A stretch of 64,000 bases of DNA from Thermoleophilaceae bacterium (GCA_019683805.1 JADGHQ010000006.1:1-64000), one strand, 5' to 3'. Shown: positions 1 to 8,796, counted from the stretch's first letter. Made by a program: numbers and translations. The notes: generated by a model from the sequence alone, not told the origin.

Positions 1-1
1 C

Positions 2-106
2 GGCACCGGCACGAGCGGATCCGGCACCGGCACGAGCGGTAGCCCAACCGGTACCAGCGGTAGCCCAACCGGTACCAGCGGTAGCGGGACCGGCACGAGC
101 GGTTCC
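2..106 (+). repeat. five tandem 21-bp repeats encoding GTGTSGS/PTGTSGS
   Basis: Five consecutive 21-base units encode GTGTSGS, GTGTSGS, PTGTSGS, PTGTSGS and GTGTSGS. Units three and four (44-64 and 65-85) are identical at the DNA level, so recent slippage or duplication is likely. The array may extend left of the window. It encodes a disordered linker ahead of the catalytic or lectin domain. Confidence 0.9.
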
Positions 107-865
107 GTCGCCACCTCTCCCCCGACCTCGACCCCGGGCACCGTCGTCTGGTCGTCCGGCTTCGAGTCCGGTGACTTCAGCGAGTGGTCCTGGTGGGGCC
201 AGGGCGACTCGTCCTGGGGCCACATCTCGGTGATCGACCCGACCACCCAGGGCGTCCCCTACCGGACGGGCAAGCGCGTCGCCCGGTTCGAGACGACGCC
301 GGACGACATCGCGCACCAGCGCTGGCACGCCAAGCTGTTCAAGGCCTTCACGGACGGCAAGGGGCATCCGCCCGCCGACGTGAGCGGCGTGTACCGCGTC
401 TGGTACTACCTGCCCACCACCTACCGCGTGCCGAACGGCACCTCGGTGAACGCCCTCCAGTTCAAGGACGACTACCGCAAGTCGGACGGGTCGAAGCAGT
501 CCGACCCGCTCTGGTGGATCAACTTCGGCAACGCCGGCTACTGGTCCTCCCGCGGCGGCCCGCGCGGCCTGCGCTCCGACTACCCGGTCGCCTACATCAA
601 CAACTGGGGCGGCACCCACTGGAACTCGGTGAAGTTCATGGCCGTGCCGCTCGGGCGCTGGGTCGAGTTCCGCGCCGAGGTGCACCAGAACGACCGCATC
701 GACTTCTACATCGACGGCAAGCTCCTCGACACGGCGCGCGCCAGCGAGTACCCGGTGAGGCCGTTCCACTCCTCGAGCATCGACTACACGTTCGGGATCG
801 GTAACTACTCCAGCGGCGCCAACGGCCCGCTGTACGCGGACGACGCCTCGTACTCCAAGCCCTAG
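2..865 (+). CDS. secreted polysaccharide-lyase-like protein (5' partial)
   Basis: The reading frame is open from the left edge, so the N-terminus and any signal peptide are missing. The visible part starts with five Gly/Thr/Ser heptads (a flexible linker), then a roughly 230-residue beta-rich domain rich in Trp and Tyr, with a GFESGDFSEW beginning and a YTFGIGNYS-like end. This layout fits concanavalin-like jelly-roll lyases of the heparin lyase I type (Polysacc_lyase family). I infer an extracellular enzyme or lectin acting on the polymer made by the neighbouring cluster, perhaps for trimming or release. The catalytic residues cannot be placed with certainty, and a non-catalytic carbohydrate-binding role is also possible. 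It converges with the glycosyltransferase that ends 20 bases further on. Confidence 0.6.
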   Translation, partial: GTGTSGSGTGTSGSPTGTSGSPTGTSGSGTGTSGSVATSPPTSTPGTVVWSSGFESGDFSEWSWWGQGDSSWGHISVIDPTTQGVPYRTGKRVARFETTPDDIAHQRWHAKLFKAFTDGKGHPPADVSGVYRVWYYLPTTYRVPNGTSVNALQFKDDYRKSDGSKQSDPLWWINFGNAGYWSSRGGPRGLRSDYPVAYINNWGGTHWNSVKFMAVPLGRWVEFRAEVHQNDRIDFYIDGKLLDTARASEYPVRPFHSSSIDYTFGIGNYSSGANGPLYADDASYSKP

Positions 866-884
866 CCAGGGCTCCGAGGCCTCG

Positions 885-2066
885 TCACAGGAGCGGCGCG
901 AGCGGGCGCTCCGCGCGGTCGGCGAAGCCGAGCGCGCGGAGCAACCGCTCCGCCGTCGCTCTCCAGCTCCAGATCTCGGCCTGTTCGGCGGCCAGCGCGC
1001 CCAGGCGCTGCGCGGTGGCGGGATCGGCCAGCTCGAGCATCGCTCGGGTGAGCTCCTCGCGATCGGCCGGATCGACCACCCGGCCGCCCGGCCCGATCAC
1101 CTCCCCCGCGCCCCCGATCCGCGTGCCGATGCTGGGAATGCCGGCGGCCGCCGCCTCGGCGTAGACGAACCCCAGCGGCTCGCGCCAGGAGGGCATCACG
1201 AGGCAGGTCGCGCTCGCGAAGATCGCGTCGAGCCGGCTGCGCTCCTCGGGCACGTCGAGCCGCAGCACGCCGTGGCCGGTCACGCCGTCCGCGCTCAGCT
1301 CGGGGTGCGCCCCGACCATGTCGAGCGTCGCCTCCGGCAGCCTCCTGCGCACCTCCGCGAACGCGGCGAGCACCGCCTCGCCGTTCTTGCGCTCCCAGTC
1401 GAGCCCGACCCAGAGGAAGCGCGGCCGCGTCCAGTCCCGCTCCGGACGCGCGGGCGAGCGGTTGCGGCCCGCGCCGATCACGTGCACCTTCTCCTCCGGC
1501 ACGCCGTAGTCGGCGAGCGCCGACTCGGCGGCCCAGCGGCTCATGAAGCAGCATGCGTGGGCGCGCTCGTACGCCCGCCGCTGCCGCTCGACCCAGGTCT
1601 CCAGGGCGCGCCGCGGGAGCGCCTGCCACTCCGGGTAGAGCTCCATCGCCTGCTTCACGGTCATGTCGTCATAGGTCGCCCCTCGCGGCCCAGGCGGCAG
1701 CGAAAAGCTCGTGCCGAGCGCGACGATGGCGTCGAGCCTCGGCAGGCGGCGGGCCCGCAGGCGCAGCGAGAGCGTGCGCATGCCCGCGAGCAGCGGGCCC
1801 GACACGACGTCGGCGCGCTGCTCCTGCACGAGCCGCCGGGGCGAGCGGAGGTCGCGGGGGCGCACGCGGGGCAGGGCGCGCGCCGCGGCGAGCGCACGGA
1901 TCGCGTTCCGCTCGAGCGCAGCGGGCGGCGCGGCGTGCAGCGCCTCGACGGTCACGCCGAGGCCCCTCAGCGCCTGCGCGAGGCCGAAGGTGGTGCCCGA
2001 CCAGGTGGCCGCGCTGCTCGGCTCGCGCGAGTCCGCGACCGCGATCGTCAGCTCGTCGAGGCTCAT
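885..2066 (-). CDS. GT4 family glycosyltransferase
   Basis: A 393-residue GT-B fold transferase that probably adds a sugar to the lipid-linked exopolysaccharide repeat at the inner membrane face. The C-terminal half carries the GT4 nucleotide-sugar signature, PSWREPLGFVYAEA near residues 291-305, with the paired Glu residues, preceded by FLWVGLDWERKNGE. I chose the ATG at 2066 because it overlaps the stop of the upstream deacetylase as ATGA and begins a standard GT4 N-terminus; the open frame continues upstream but only as a shadow of the deacetylase. It is the last gene of the operon 6147 to 885. The donor and acceptor sugars cannot be read from the sequence. Confidence 0.88.
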   Translation of the reverse strand: MSLDELTIAVADSREPSSAATWSGTTFGLAQALRGLGVTVEALHAAPPAALERNAIRALAAARALPRVRPRDLRSPRRLVQEQRADVVSGPLLAGMRTLSLRLRARRLPRLDAIVALGTSFSLPPGPRGATYDDMTVKQAMELYPEWQALPRRALETWVERQRRAYERAHACCFMSRWAAESALADYGVPEEKVHVIGAGRNRSPARPERDWTRPRFLWVGLDWERKNGEAVLAAFAEVRRRLPEATLDMVGAHPELSADGVTGHGVLRLDVPEERSRLDAIFASATCLVMPSWREPLGFVYAEAAAAGIPSIGTRIGGAGEVIGPGGRVVDPADREELTRAMLELADPATAQRLGALAAEQAEIWSWRATAERLLRALGFADRAERPLAPLL

Positions 2067-2887
2067 CGCCGGCCGCCGCGAGCGCGCACCGTCCTGACGA
2101 GGTCGCGTACCGGGGACAGCAGCAGACGGCGGTACGCGGGCGTGAGCCGCAGGCGCAGCCGCCGGGGCGTGTCGCGGTCGTCCACGGCCACGCGCGGGAT
2201 CGAGAGCGTCGTGGTCGTGAGCTGCGCCCCCCGCGGCATCGTGAACCCGAACCTGTATCCGGCGTCTGCCGCCGCGCGCACCACGCGCGCGTCCCAGTCC
2301 CCGAACGGGTAGGCGATCGTGTCGCAGCGGCCGAGGCGCTCGACGATCGCGCGCCGCGAGGCGAGCAGCTCCTCGCGCAGCTCCTCGTCGCCGAGCTCGG
2401 TGAGGCGCGCGTGCGTGAGCGTGTGGCTGCCGATCTCGACACCGGCCTCCGCCATGCGCTCCACCTGGCTCCAGGTCAGCGAGCGCATGACCTCGGGGTG
2501 GCGGCGCGCGCTCTCGGCGACCTCCTTCCACGCAAGCGGCGCGCCCGTGTCGAGGTGCCGCGGGAGGACGAAGACGAAGGCTTTGAAGCCGTGCTCGCGC
2601 AGGAGCGGCAGCGCGGCGTCGTGGTTATCGGCGAAGCCGTCGTCGAAGGTGAGGAAGACCTTGGGCCGCAGCGGGCGGACGCCGGCCGCGAGCGCGGCGA
2701 GGTCGTCGCGGTCCCCCGACTCCCAGCCCAGGCTCGAGAGCGTCGCGAGCTGCCGGTCGAAGAGCTCGGGCGGCACCGTCAGGTAGGGCGGCCCCACGCG
2801 CCCGATCGAGTGCCAGCAGAGCATGGCTGCCGCCCCTGAGCGGTTCTCGAGCGGGCCCCGCAGCGGCGCGAGCGCCACGGTGCTCAT
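2063..2887 (-). CDS. polysaccharide deacetylase (NodB/CE4 family)
   Basis: A 274-residue CE4-type deacetylase that would remove N- or O-acetyl groups from exopolysaccharide. It shows motif 1 TFDDG at residues 80-84 (catalytic base and metal Asp) and motif 2 SHTLTH at 154-159 (the two metal-binding His), followed by AYPFGDWD (motif 3). No signal peptide or membrane segment is visible, so it probably acts on intermediates in the cytoplasm or is exported by an unrecognised route. Both ends overlap neighbours by four bases (ATGA), which indicates translational coupling to the glycosyltransferases on either side. A second, divergent paralogue lies at 16623-17399. Confidence 0.88.
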   Translation of the reverse strand: MSTVALAPLRGPLENRSGAAAMLCWHSIGRVGPPYLTVPPELFDRQLATLSSLGWESGDRDDLAALAAGVRPLRPKVFLTFDDGFADNHDAALPLLREHGFKAFVFVLPRHLDTGAPLAWKEVAESARRHPEVMRSLTWSQVERMAEAGVEIGSHTLTHARLTELGDEELREELLASRRAIVERLGRCDTIAYPFGDWDARVVRAAADAGYRFGFTMPRGAQLTTTTLSIPRVAVDDRDTPRRLRLRLTPAYRRLLLSPVRDLVRTVRARGGRR

Positions 2888-3960
2888 TCCGCGCCCCCCA
2901 GCCTGCGGTAGAGGGCGTCGAGGCGATCGGCGACGTCGTGGTCGCTCAGGCGCTCGGCGCGCTGCCGGGCGCCCTCGCCGAGCCGCCGGCGGAGCTCGGG
3001 GTCCGAGGCTAGACGCGCGACGGCGGCGGCGAGCGCCGCGGGGTCGCCCGGCTCGACGAGCAGGCCGTCCACGCCGTCGCTCACGACCTCCGGCACGCCG
3101 CCGGCCCGCGTGGCCACGACCGCCTTGCCGAGCGCCATGGCCTCGAGCAGCGCCATCGGCAGCCCCTCCGAGAGCGAGGGGAGCACGAACACGTCGCAGC
3201 GGGCCAGCTCGTCGTCCCTGCGCTCGGGCGGCAGCCAGCCCACCCAGCGCGCGCCCGGCGCCGCGAGCCCCTGCGGCGGCGCGCCGGGGCCGGCGAGCAC
3301 GACGCGCGCCTCGGGGAGGGCGGCGGCGATCCGCGGGAGCGCCTCGACCAGCACCCGCCCTCCCTTCACCGGGTTCGCGAAGCCGCCGAGGTAGAGCAGC
3401 CGCAGCTCACCGTCCGAGCCGTTGCGTGCCGCCCCGGCGGCGAGCGCACGCGGGCGCGGCGCCGCGTTCGGCACGACCTCCACGTCCCGCCGGCCGTAAT
3501 GGAGCCTGAGCGCGGCCGCGCTCGCCTCCGACACCGCCAGCACCGCGTCGGCGCGCCGAAGCATGCGCGCGGCGAGCCGCCGCCGCAGCGGCCCGATCCT
3601 GCCCCAGAACGACTCGAGCTCGGCCGCGCCGCTGTGGACGTGGACCACGACCAGGCGGCGCAGCAGCTTCGCCTCCTCGACCACCACGGCCTTGCGCAGC
3701 ATGCTCCCGCGCACCGTGGCGTGGACGTGCACGACACGGCCGCCCGACCGAAGCGACCAGACCGCGAGCCGGAGCAGGGACACGGCGAAGACGGCGAGCC
3801 GCTCGAGCGGCCGCGGCGAGCGGTAGGTCGGGATCACGTCGAGTCGCCAGCGCTCGGCGAGCGGCGAGCCGAGCAGGGCGCGCGTGACCGCGGCCATGCC
3901 GCCCGGCCCCGCCGGGTCGGGCCCGAGGTGCGCGACCGGCGGGCGGCGCTCGGCGCTCAT
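2884..3960 (-). CDS. GT4 family glycosyltransferase
   Basis: A 358-residue glycosyltransferase for the exopolysaccharide repeat unit. It has an N-terminal acceptor half starting PPVAHLGPDPAGPGGM (the usual glycine-rich GT4 start), the RLLYLGGF linker, and the EGLPMALLEAMALG donor signature around residues 264-278. The ATG at 3960 was chosen because it overlaps the upstream FemAB-like gene's TGA by four bases; the longer in-frame extension is an Arg/Ala-rich shadow of that gene. Its stop overlaps the deacetylase start as ATGA. Sugar specificity is unknown. Confidence 0.9.
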   Translation of the reverse strand: MSAERRPPVAHLGPDPAGPGGMAAVTRALLGSPLAERWRLDVIPTYRSPRPLERLAVFAVSLLRLAVWSLRSGGRVVHVHATVRGSMLRKAVVVEEAKLLRRLVVVHVHSGAAELESFWGRIGPLRRRLAARMLRRADAVLAVSEASAAALRLHYGRRDVEVVPNAAPRPRALAAGAARNGSDGELRLLYLGGFANPVKGGRVLVEALPRIAAALPEARVVLAGPGAPPQGLAAPGARWVGWLPPERRDDELARCDVFVLPSLSEGLPMALLEAMALGKAVVATRAGGVPEVVSDGVDGLLVEPGDPAALAAAVARLASDPELRRRLGEGARQRAERLSDHDVADRLDALYRRLGGAE

Positions 3961-5147
3961 GCGCGCGCCCGCCTCCCGAGCGCCCGCAGCGTCGTGCGCG
4001 CCTGCGGCGGCAGCCGGCGCGCGCCGATCGAGACGAGGCGCGCGGCCGCGATCACGGCGCGCTCCGCAAGGCCCGGCCGCGCCACGACGAGCGAGCGCCG
4101 GATGCGCCGGCCGGTCGCGTAGCGGTCCTTGTAGGGCTCGTCCCCCCACATCAAGTCGTAGATCTCGCAGCCCTCCGCGGCCGCCCGCTCAATCGTATGC
4201 GCGAGCAGCACGGTGCCGACGGCGAGCTTCGACCAGGCGGGGTCGAACCCCGAAAGCGCGTAGCAGTAGCGCCGCCCCACCCGCCAGCCGTACCAGGCGC
4301 CCGCAGGGCGCCCCTCGAGCTCCATCGTCCACAGGCGCAGCCAGCCGCGCGCGAGCGCGGCGCGGGCGAAGGCGCGGTAGGCGGCGCAGGCGATCGTGTC
4401 GAGCGTCGGCGCGCGGTCGCGCGCGAGCGCGCGGGCGCGCTGGAGCGCGAAGAACGAGTCGAGATCCGCGTCGAGCTCCTCCGGCCGCTGCGTCAGCCGG
4501 AAGCGGAGCCCGTGCTCGCGCTCGAGCCGCCGCCGGCGGCGACGGAGCTGACTACGGAAGTTCCGGCTGCGCGAGGCGAGCCAGCCCTCGTACCCGTCGG
4601 CGAGCTCGACGAACGGCAGCACGTCCGGCTCGCGCAGGGGCTGCACGAGCGGACGCGCTCCTGGCCACGCGTCGGAGAGCGCGGCGACGAAGGGGCTGTC
4701 GGGGTCGAAGCGGTGGAGCGTGAGGATGCGGCGACCGAGCAGCCCGGCTAGCTCGGGGGCGACCGCGGCGCCCATGGCGGGCTCGTCGCCGCGCCGACAG
4801 GCCGGGTCGAACCAGTCGCCGCGGCGCGCGCCCGGGAAGCGGGCGAGGCGCAGGGGACCGCGGCTCGAGAGCACGAGCGGCAGCACGCCCGCCACCTCGA
4901 CGCCCCGGCGCCAGACGAGCGTGAGCGGCTCCTGCCCCTGCGCGGCGCCGAGCCACGCCTGCTGCCACTCCGGCGAGGCGAACAGGTTCTCGCGCTCCAC
5001 GGCGAGCTCGCGCCACGCGTCGATCACGTCGCTGGGAGGCCGCCCGCGCAGGACGTCGACGGTGTCGGCCGTCGCCGGCGCGCGGCCTGCGGCGAGCGCC
5101 GTGTCCGGCACGGAGTTGCCGCGTGTCGAAGGCACGTGCTCGCGCAT
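3957..5147 (-). CDS. FemAB-like GNAT acyltransferase (BioF2/CelD type), copy 1
   Basis: A 396-residue protein with the double-GNAT layout of the Acetyltransf_6/FemAB-like family found in exopolysaccharide loci. Recognisable blocks are NLFASPEWQQAW near residue 53, the basic SQLRRRRRRLEREHG stretch, then GWLRLWTMELEGRPAGAWYG and IYDLMWGDEPYKDRY, where the acceptor site normally sits. It probably acylates a sugar of the polymer or its lipid-linked precursor. It is clearly a paralogue of the protein at 13285-14412, sharing the AWRELA...PEWxxAWL start and the IYDL.GDE.K.R..TGRR end. A -10 box (TAAGCT) about 47 bases upstream overlaps the stop codon of the previous gene, so it may also have its own promoter. 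Confidence 0.82.
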   Translation of the reverse strand: MREHVPSTRGNSVPDTALAAGRAPATADTVDVLRGRPPSDVIDAWRELAVERENLFASPEWQQAWLGAAQGQEPLTLVWRRGVEVAGVLPLVLSSRGPLRLARFPGARRGDWFDPACRRGDEPAMGAAVAPELAGLLGRRILTLHRFDPDSPFVAALSDAWPGARPLVQPLREPDVLPFVELADGYEGWLASRSRNFRSQLRRRRRRLEREHGLRFRLTQRPEELDADLDSFFALQRARALARDRAPTLDTIACAAYRAFARAALARGWLRLWTMELEGRPAGAWYGWRVGRRYCYALSGFDPAWSKLAVGTVLLAHTIERAAAEGCEIYDLMWGDEPYKDRYATGRRIRRSLVVARPGLAERAVIAAARLVSIGARRLPPQARTTLRALGRRARA

Positions 5148-5193
5148 CCTGGAACGCCGCGGCGGGGAGAGCGACCGCGGCCGGCGAACGGCG

Positions 5194-5199
5194 AGCTTA
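5194..5199 (-). promoter_or_regulatory. -10 box TAAGCT overlapping a stop codon
   Basis: The reverse strand reads TAAGCT; its TAA is the stop codon of the GT2 gene at 5197. It would start a transcript with about 40 bases of leader before the FemAB-like gene. No good -35 is visible. Confidence 0.45.
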
Positions 5200-6147
5200 T
5201 CCGGGCGACTGGACGCTCCCGGCTTCCCGCTCCCGCCGCAGCTCCATCCGGTCGCGCAGCCAGAGCGCCGCTCCGAGCGGCAGCGCCGCCGCGCGTATCC
5301 ACGCCGGCCGCGTGCCGCGCAGCTCCCGCAGCGGGCTCGCCCCCGCGTGCAGCGCGTAACGCACGACGTTCGCCGAGCTGCGCGCCCGCAGGCGCAGCGG
5401 CATCGGGCGATCGAACGACGCGATGTCCCGGAAGTAGGCGAGGAGCCCCGGAGCCGCGTCGATCCAAGCCCGCCGGGAGCGGTTCGACATGCCGTCGGGC
5501 TGGTAGTCCACGTACGCCCAGACCTCGTTCACGAAGCGCGACGAGTACCGCTGCGAGATCCGGTTCCAGGCGAAGGCGTCCGGCACGTAGCGGCCGGCGT
5601 CCTCCGGGTAGGGGTGCTCCCGCAGCACGTCCGTCCGGTACATCCCGATCGTGTCCCCTCCGATCCCCTCGACGAAGCCCAGGTCGAAGGTCGTCGAGTC
5701 GTACGTCTCCGCCGGGAAGCGATCGCCGGCGAGCGTCTCGTCGGGCAGGACCCGCAGGCCCTCCACGTTCGCGAACGAGCCCCGCCGCCCGGCCGGTATC
5801 TCGTTCCAGCGGAAGAGCATGCGCTCGAGCGCGTGCGGCTTGTACCAGTCGTCAGAGTCGATGATCGCGCAGAAGCGCCCCCGCGCCTCGCGCACGCCCC
5901 GGTTGATCGCGACGTGCTTGCCGCTGTTCTCCTGCACGAGGACCCGCAGCGGGAAACCGGCGTCGCGCGCGAGCCGCTCGAGCAGCTCGCGCGTGCCGTC
6001 GGTCGAGCCGTCGTCGATCACGATCCACTCGAAGCCGCGGAAGGTCTGCGCGCGGAGGCTCTCGTACAGCCGCGGCAGCAGCTCCGCGCGCTGGTAGGTC
6101 GCCGTGAGCACGGTGATCTCGGGCCTCGTCGCCGCCGCGTCGCGCAC
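5197..6147 (-). CDS. GT2 family glycosyltransferase
   Basis: A 316-residue GT-A glycosyltransferase. ITVLTATYQRAELLPRLYESL, IVIDDGSTDGT (DDGSTD at residues 45-50) and the metal-binding DSDDW at 97-101 define the GT2 fold; the distal part reads GDTIGMYRTDVLREH. I chose the GTG at 6147 because it lies 7 bases after a TACATT -10 box and directly precedes the first beta strand, whereas longer starts run through the divergent gene. It heads the minus-strand operon GT2 - FemAB - GT4 - deacetylase - GT4. It probably acts at the cytoplasmic face in polymer assembly. Confidence 0.9.
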   Translation of the reverse strand: MRDAAATRPEITVLTATYQRAELLPRLYESLRAQTFRGFEWIVIDDGSTDGTRELLERLARDAGFPLRVLVQENSGKHVAINRGVREARGRFCAIIDSDDWYKPHALERMLFRWNEIPAGRRGSFANVEGLRVLPDETLAGDRFPAETYDSTTFDLGFVEGIGGDTIGMYRTDVLREHPYPEDAGRYVPDAFAWNRISQRYSSRFVNEVWAYVDYQPDGMSNRSRRAWIDAAPGLLAYFRDIASFDRPMPLRLRARSSANVVRYALHAGASPLRELRGTRPAWIRAAALPLGAALWLRDRMELRREREAGSVQSPG

Positions 6148-6153
6148 CGCGGG

Positions 6154-6160
6154 TAATGTA
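6154..6160. promoter_or_regulatory. symmetric bidirectional -10 element TAATGTA
   Basis: The seven bases TAATGTA give TAATGT on the plus strand and TACATT on the minus strand. They sit 11 bases before the plus-strand GTG at 6171 and 7 bases before the minus-strand GTG at 6147. Only 23 bases separate the two start codons, so both transcripts must start essentially here and both should be leaderless or nearly so. Confidence 0.7.
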
Positions 6161-6170
6161 GCCGGCCACC

Positions 6171-7136
6171 GTGACCGCCCCGGACGAGACGAGCGCTCCC
6201 GTCGCAATCGCAGTGGTCTCGTACAACACGCGCGAGCTGCTGGGGGCGGCGCTCGCGTCGATGCGGTCCGATGTCGACGCGGGCCGCGCCGAGGTCTGGG
6301 TGGTCGACAACGGCTCGAGCGACGGCTCGGCAGAGATGGTGGAGCGCGAGTTCCCCTGGGCGCGCCTGGTCGCCGCGGGGGAGAACCTCGGCTTCGGGCG
6401 CGCGGTGAACCGCGCCGCCGCGCTCTCCCGCAGCGCCTGGGTGGCACCCGCCAACGCGGACATCGAGCTGCGGCCGGGCGCGCTCGAGGCGCTGCTCGCC
6501 GCGGGAAGCGCCGATCCCCGGGTGGGCGCCGTGGCGCCCCGGATCGAGCTCCCGGACGGCTCCACCCAGCGGTCGATCCAGCGCTTTCCCGGGCCCGGCG
6601 AGGCGCTGCTCTACAACGCTGCCCTCTCCGGGCTCGCGGGCAGGGGCATGAGGGAGCGGCTGTTCATGGCGGGGCACTACGACCCCGCCCGCCGCTACGA
6701 CGTCGACTGGGCGACCGGCGCGTTCCTCATCGTGCGCCGCGAGGCGTGGGAGCAGATCGGCGGCTTCGACGAGCAGCAGTGGATGTACGCCGAGGACATC
6801 GACCTCTGCTGGCGGCTTGCGCGCGCCGGCTGGCTCATCCGCTACGAGCCCACCGCGCTGATACGCCACGAGCTGAGCGCCTCGACGAGCCGGACCTTCG
6901 GCGAGGAGGTCGACACCCGCTCGGTCGCGGCGACCTACGCCTGGATGCGGCGCCGGCGCGGGCCGACGGCCGCGGCGGCCACCGCGGCGGTCCACGTCGG
7001 CGGCGCCGCGGCGCGCCTGGTGGCCGCCACCCTGCTGCGGCCGCTGGCGCCCGCGCGCATGGACGCGCAGCGCGCGGCGGCGCGCGGCGTCCTGCGCGTG
7101 CAGTGGAACGGCTTCAGGCGCTCACGAGCGCGCTGA
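6171..7136 (+). CDS. GT2 family glycosyltransferase (rhamnosyltransferase-like)
   Basis: A 321-residue GT2 enzyme. VAIAVVSYNTRELL, VWVVDNGSSDGSAEM (VDNGSSDGS at 45-53), ENLGFGRAVN and the NADIEL donor/metal motif at 95-100 are typical of the WcaE/RfbF-like rhamnosyltransferase branch. WMYAEDIDLCWRLARAGW near residue 204 is the conserved acceptor-side motif (the ED catalytic pair). The GTG start at 6171 follows the shared -10 element. Its last 15 bases overlap the end of the convergent flippase gene. Confidence 0.9.
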   Translation: MTAPDETSAPVAIAVVSYNTRELLGAALASMRSDVDAGRAEVWVVDNGSSDGSAEMVEREFPWARLVAAGENLGFGRAVNRAAALSRSAWVAPANADIELRPGALEALLAAGSADPRVGAVAPRIELPDGSTQRSIQRFPGPGEALLYNAALSGLAGRGMRERLFMAGHYDPARRYDVDWATGAFLIVRREAWEQIGGFDEQQWMYAEDIDLCWRLARAGWLIRYEPTALIRHELSASTSRTFGEEVDTRSVAATYAWMRRRRGPTAAAATAAVHVGGAAARLVAATLLRPLAPARMDAQRAAARGVLRVQWNGFRRSRAR

Positions 7137-8639
7137 CTGCGCGGCGACGCCCGCCCGGCGCGGCCGCAGCCACGGGAACCTGAGCTTGCCGGGCAGGCAG
7201 TCGATGCGCGTCGCGAGGATCCAGTAGGCGAGCGCGTAGTAGGCGGTCATCGCCGCGGTCACGGCGATCGCCTGGGGCCTGCCGTCCGGCGCGCCCGCGA
7301 CGAGCGAGAAGAGCGCGAGCGGCACCCCGAGCGCGAGCGAGAGGGCGGCGGGGCCGGCGACGGCGGCCCGGTAGTCGCGCCAGCCCAGCCCGAAGCGGCG
7401 CTGGAAGCGCGCGACGAACAGCAGGCTGCCGCCGCTGATCGCCGCGAACGTCCCGCCGATCACGCCCCACAGCCCGAGCAGGGGCGCGAGCGCGAGCGTG
7501 AAGACGAGGTTCAGCGCCGCGGTGATCACCGAGTTGAGCGCCACCACCCCGGGCTCGCCTGCGCCCATCGCGAGGGTCATCGGCACCGCGGTCGACATGT
7601 TCACGAAATACGCGAGCGTCAGGAAGGTGACGATCTCGTCGCCGTTCCCCGGCACGTCCCCGAGCCACGCCACGAGCAGGAAGGGGGAGCCCGCCGCCGC
7701 GAGGATGAACAGCGGGAAAGCGACTCCGGTCGAGAGCCGCGTGTAGCGCCGGTACATCTCGCCGACGACGCTCCTCCCCCGCTCGACGATCGCCGCCGTC
7801 GCGGTGGGGATCATCGCCGACACCGACATCACCCCCAGCGAGCGCACCGCCCCGACCACGCGCGCGCCGATCTCGTACGCGCCCGCCGCCCGCACGTCGA
7901 CGAGCAGGGCGATGACGACCTTGTCGGTCTCGAAGTTCACGAGGTCGGCGATCCAGACGAGCTGGTTCTTGAGGCCGAAGGAGAGGATCTCCTTCGCGCG
8001 CCGCAACGACGGCAGCGCGAGGTACGGCGCCCGCGCGAGGCGCGTCAGGACCACGACCGCCATGAAGATGCTCACGAACGAGGCGGCCGCGTTGGCCACC
8101 GCGTAGTGGACGAGGCTCGTGCTGGTGGCGAGCGCCGCGATGCTGAAGCCGAAGTTGACCAGCGACGCGAGCGACGCGGTGATGTTCGGCGGCACCATCC
8201 GGCGGATGCCGATCGCGTAGGCGTTGAGCGACGAGCTGTAGCCGTTGAACGTGTAGATCGCGACGGACGAGAGCAGCACGATCCGCATGTCGCCCGTCGA
8301 GAGGCCCGCGTGCAGCTCGTCGGCGAGCGTCGGCGCGAGCGCCGCCGCCACCGCCGCGCTCGCCAGCCCGACGACGGTCACGGCCACGAGCCCGAGCCCC
8401 ACGCACTCGCGCATCGCGCGCTCGTCGCCGCTCGCGTCGTAGAAGGCGACGAAGCGGGCGAGCGACCGCCCCACGCCCAGGTCGAGCAGGCCGGCGTAGG
8501 TGGCGAGCGCCCCCGTGACCGCCCAGACCCCGAAATTCGAGAGCCCGAGCCGGCTCAGCATCACCGGCGCGAGCAGGAAGCTGCACACGTAGCCGACCAC
8601 CATCGAGGTCGTCTGCGCGAGTGTGTTCTTGAAGAGCAC
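7122..8639 (-). CDS. Wzx-like polysaccharide flippase (MATE/MVF superfamily)
   Basis: A roughly 505-residue polytopic membrane protein with about 12-14 hydrophobic segments. It begins with an amphipathic KNTLAQTTSMVVGYVCSFLL segment and continues GLSNFGVWAVTGALATYAGLLDLGVG, the hallmark of the polysaccharide_synt/Wzx family. It should flip the undecaprenyl-linked repeat unit across the cytoplasmic membrane for Wzy-type polymerisation. The start is uncertain: the frame is open to 8795, but the extra N-terminus is Arg-rich and unlike the family, so I favour GTG at 8639, with a TATCTT -10 box at 8731-8736 giving a leader of about 85 bases. Confidence 0.85.
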   Translation of the reverse strand: MLFKNTLAQTTSMVVGYVCSFLLAPVMLSRLGLSNFGVWAVTGALATYAGLLDLGVGRSLARFVAFYDASGDERAMRECVGLGLVAVTVVGLASAAVAAALAPTLADELHAGLSTGDMRIVLLSSVAIYTFNGYSSSLNAYAIGIRRMVPPNITASLASLVNFGFSIAALATSTSLVHYAVANAAASFVSIFMAVVVLTRLARAPYLALPSLRRAKEILSFGLKNQLVWIADLVNFETDKVVIALLVDVRAAGAYEIGARVVGAVRSLGVMSVSAMIPTATAAIVERGRSVVGEMYRRYTRLSTGVAFPLFILAAAGSPFLLVAWLGDVPGNGDEIVTFLTLAYFVNMSTAVPMTLAMGAGEPGVVALNSVITAALNLVFTLALAPLLGLWGVIGGTFAAISGGSLLFVARFQRRFGLGWRDYRAAVAGPAALSLALGVPLALFSLVAGAPDGRPQAIAVTAAMTAYYALAYWILATRIDCLPGKLRFPWLRPRRAGVAAQSARS

Positions 8640-8796
8640 GGTGTTCCGCGGCCGTCCGTGAGGCGCTGGCGCCGCGCGGCTGCTGCGTGAGCGGCGGGAG
8701 CCCCGGTGCGCGCGGAGCCCGGTCCGGCTGAAGATAGCGCCGCGGAGCCGGCCTGTCGGAGGCAGGACCGCGCCCGAGCCAGGGCGGTGGCCCAAA

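Noticed and set aside
2-106. Tandem repeats considered as a CRISPR or regulatory repeat array
   Set aside because: The units are contiguous 21-mers in frame and encode a Gly/Thr/Ser linker; there are no spacers.
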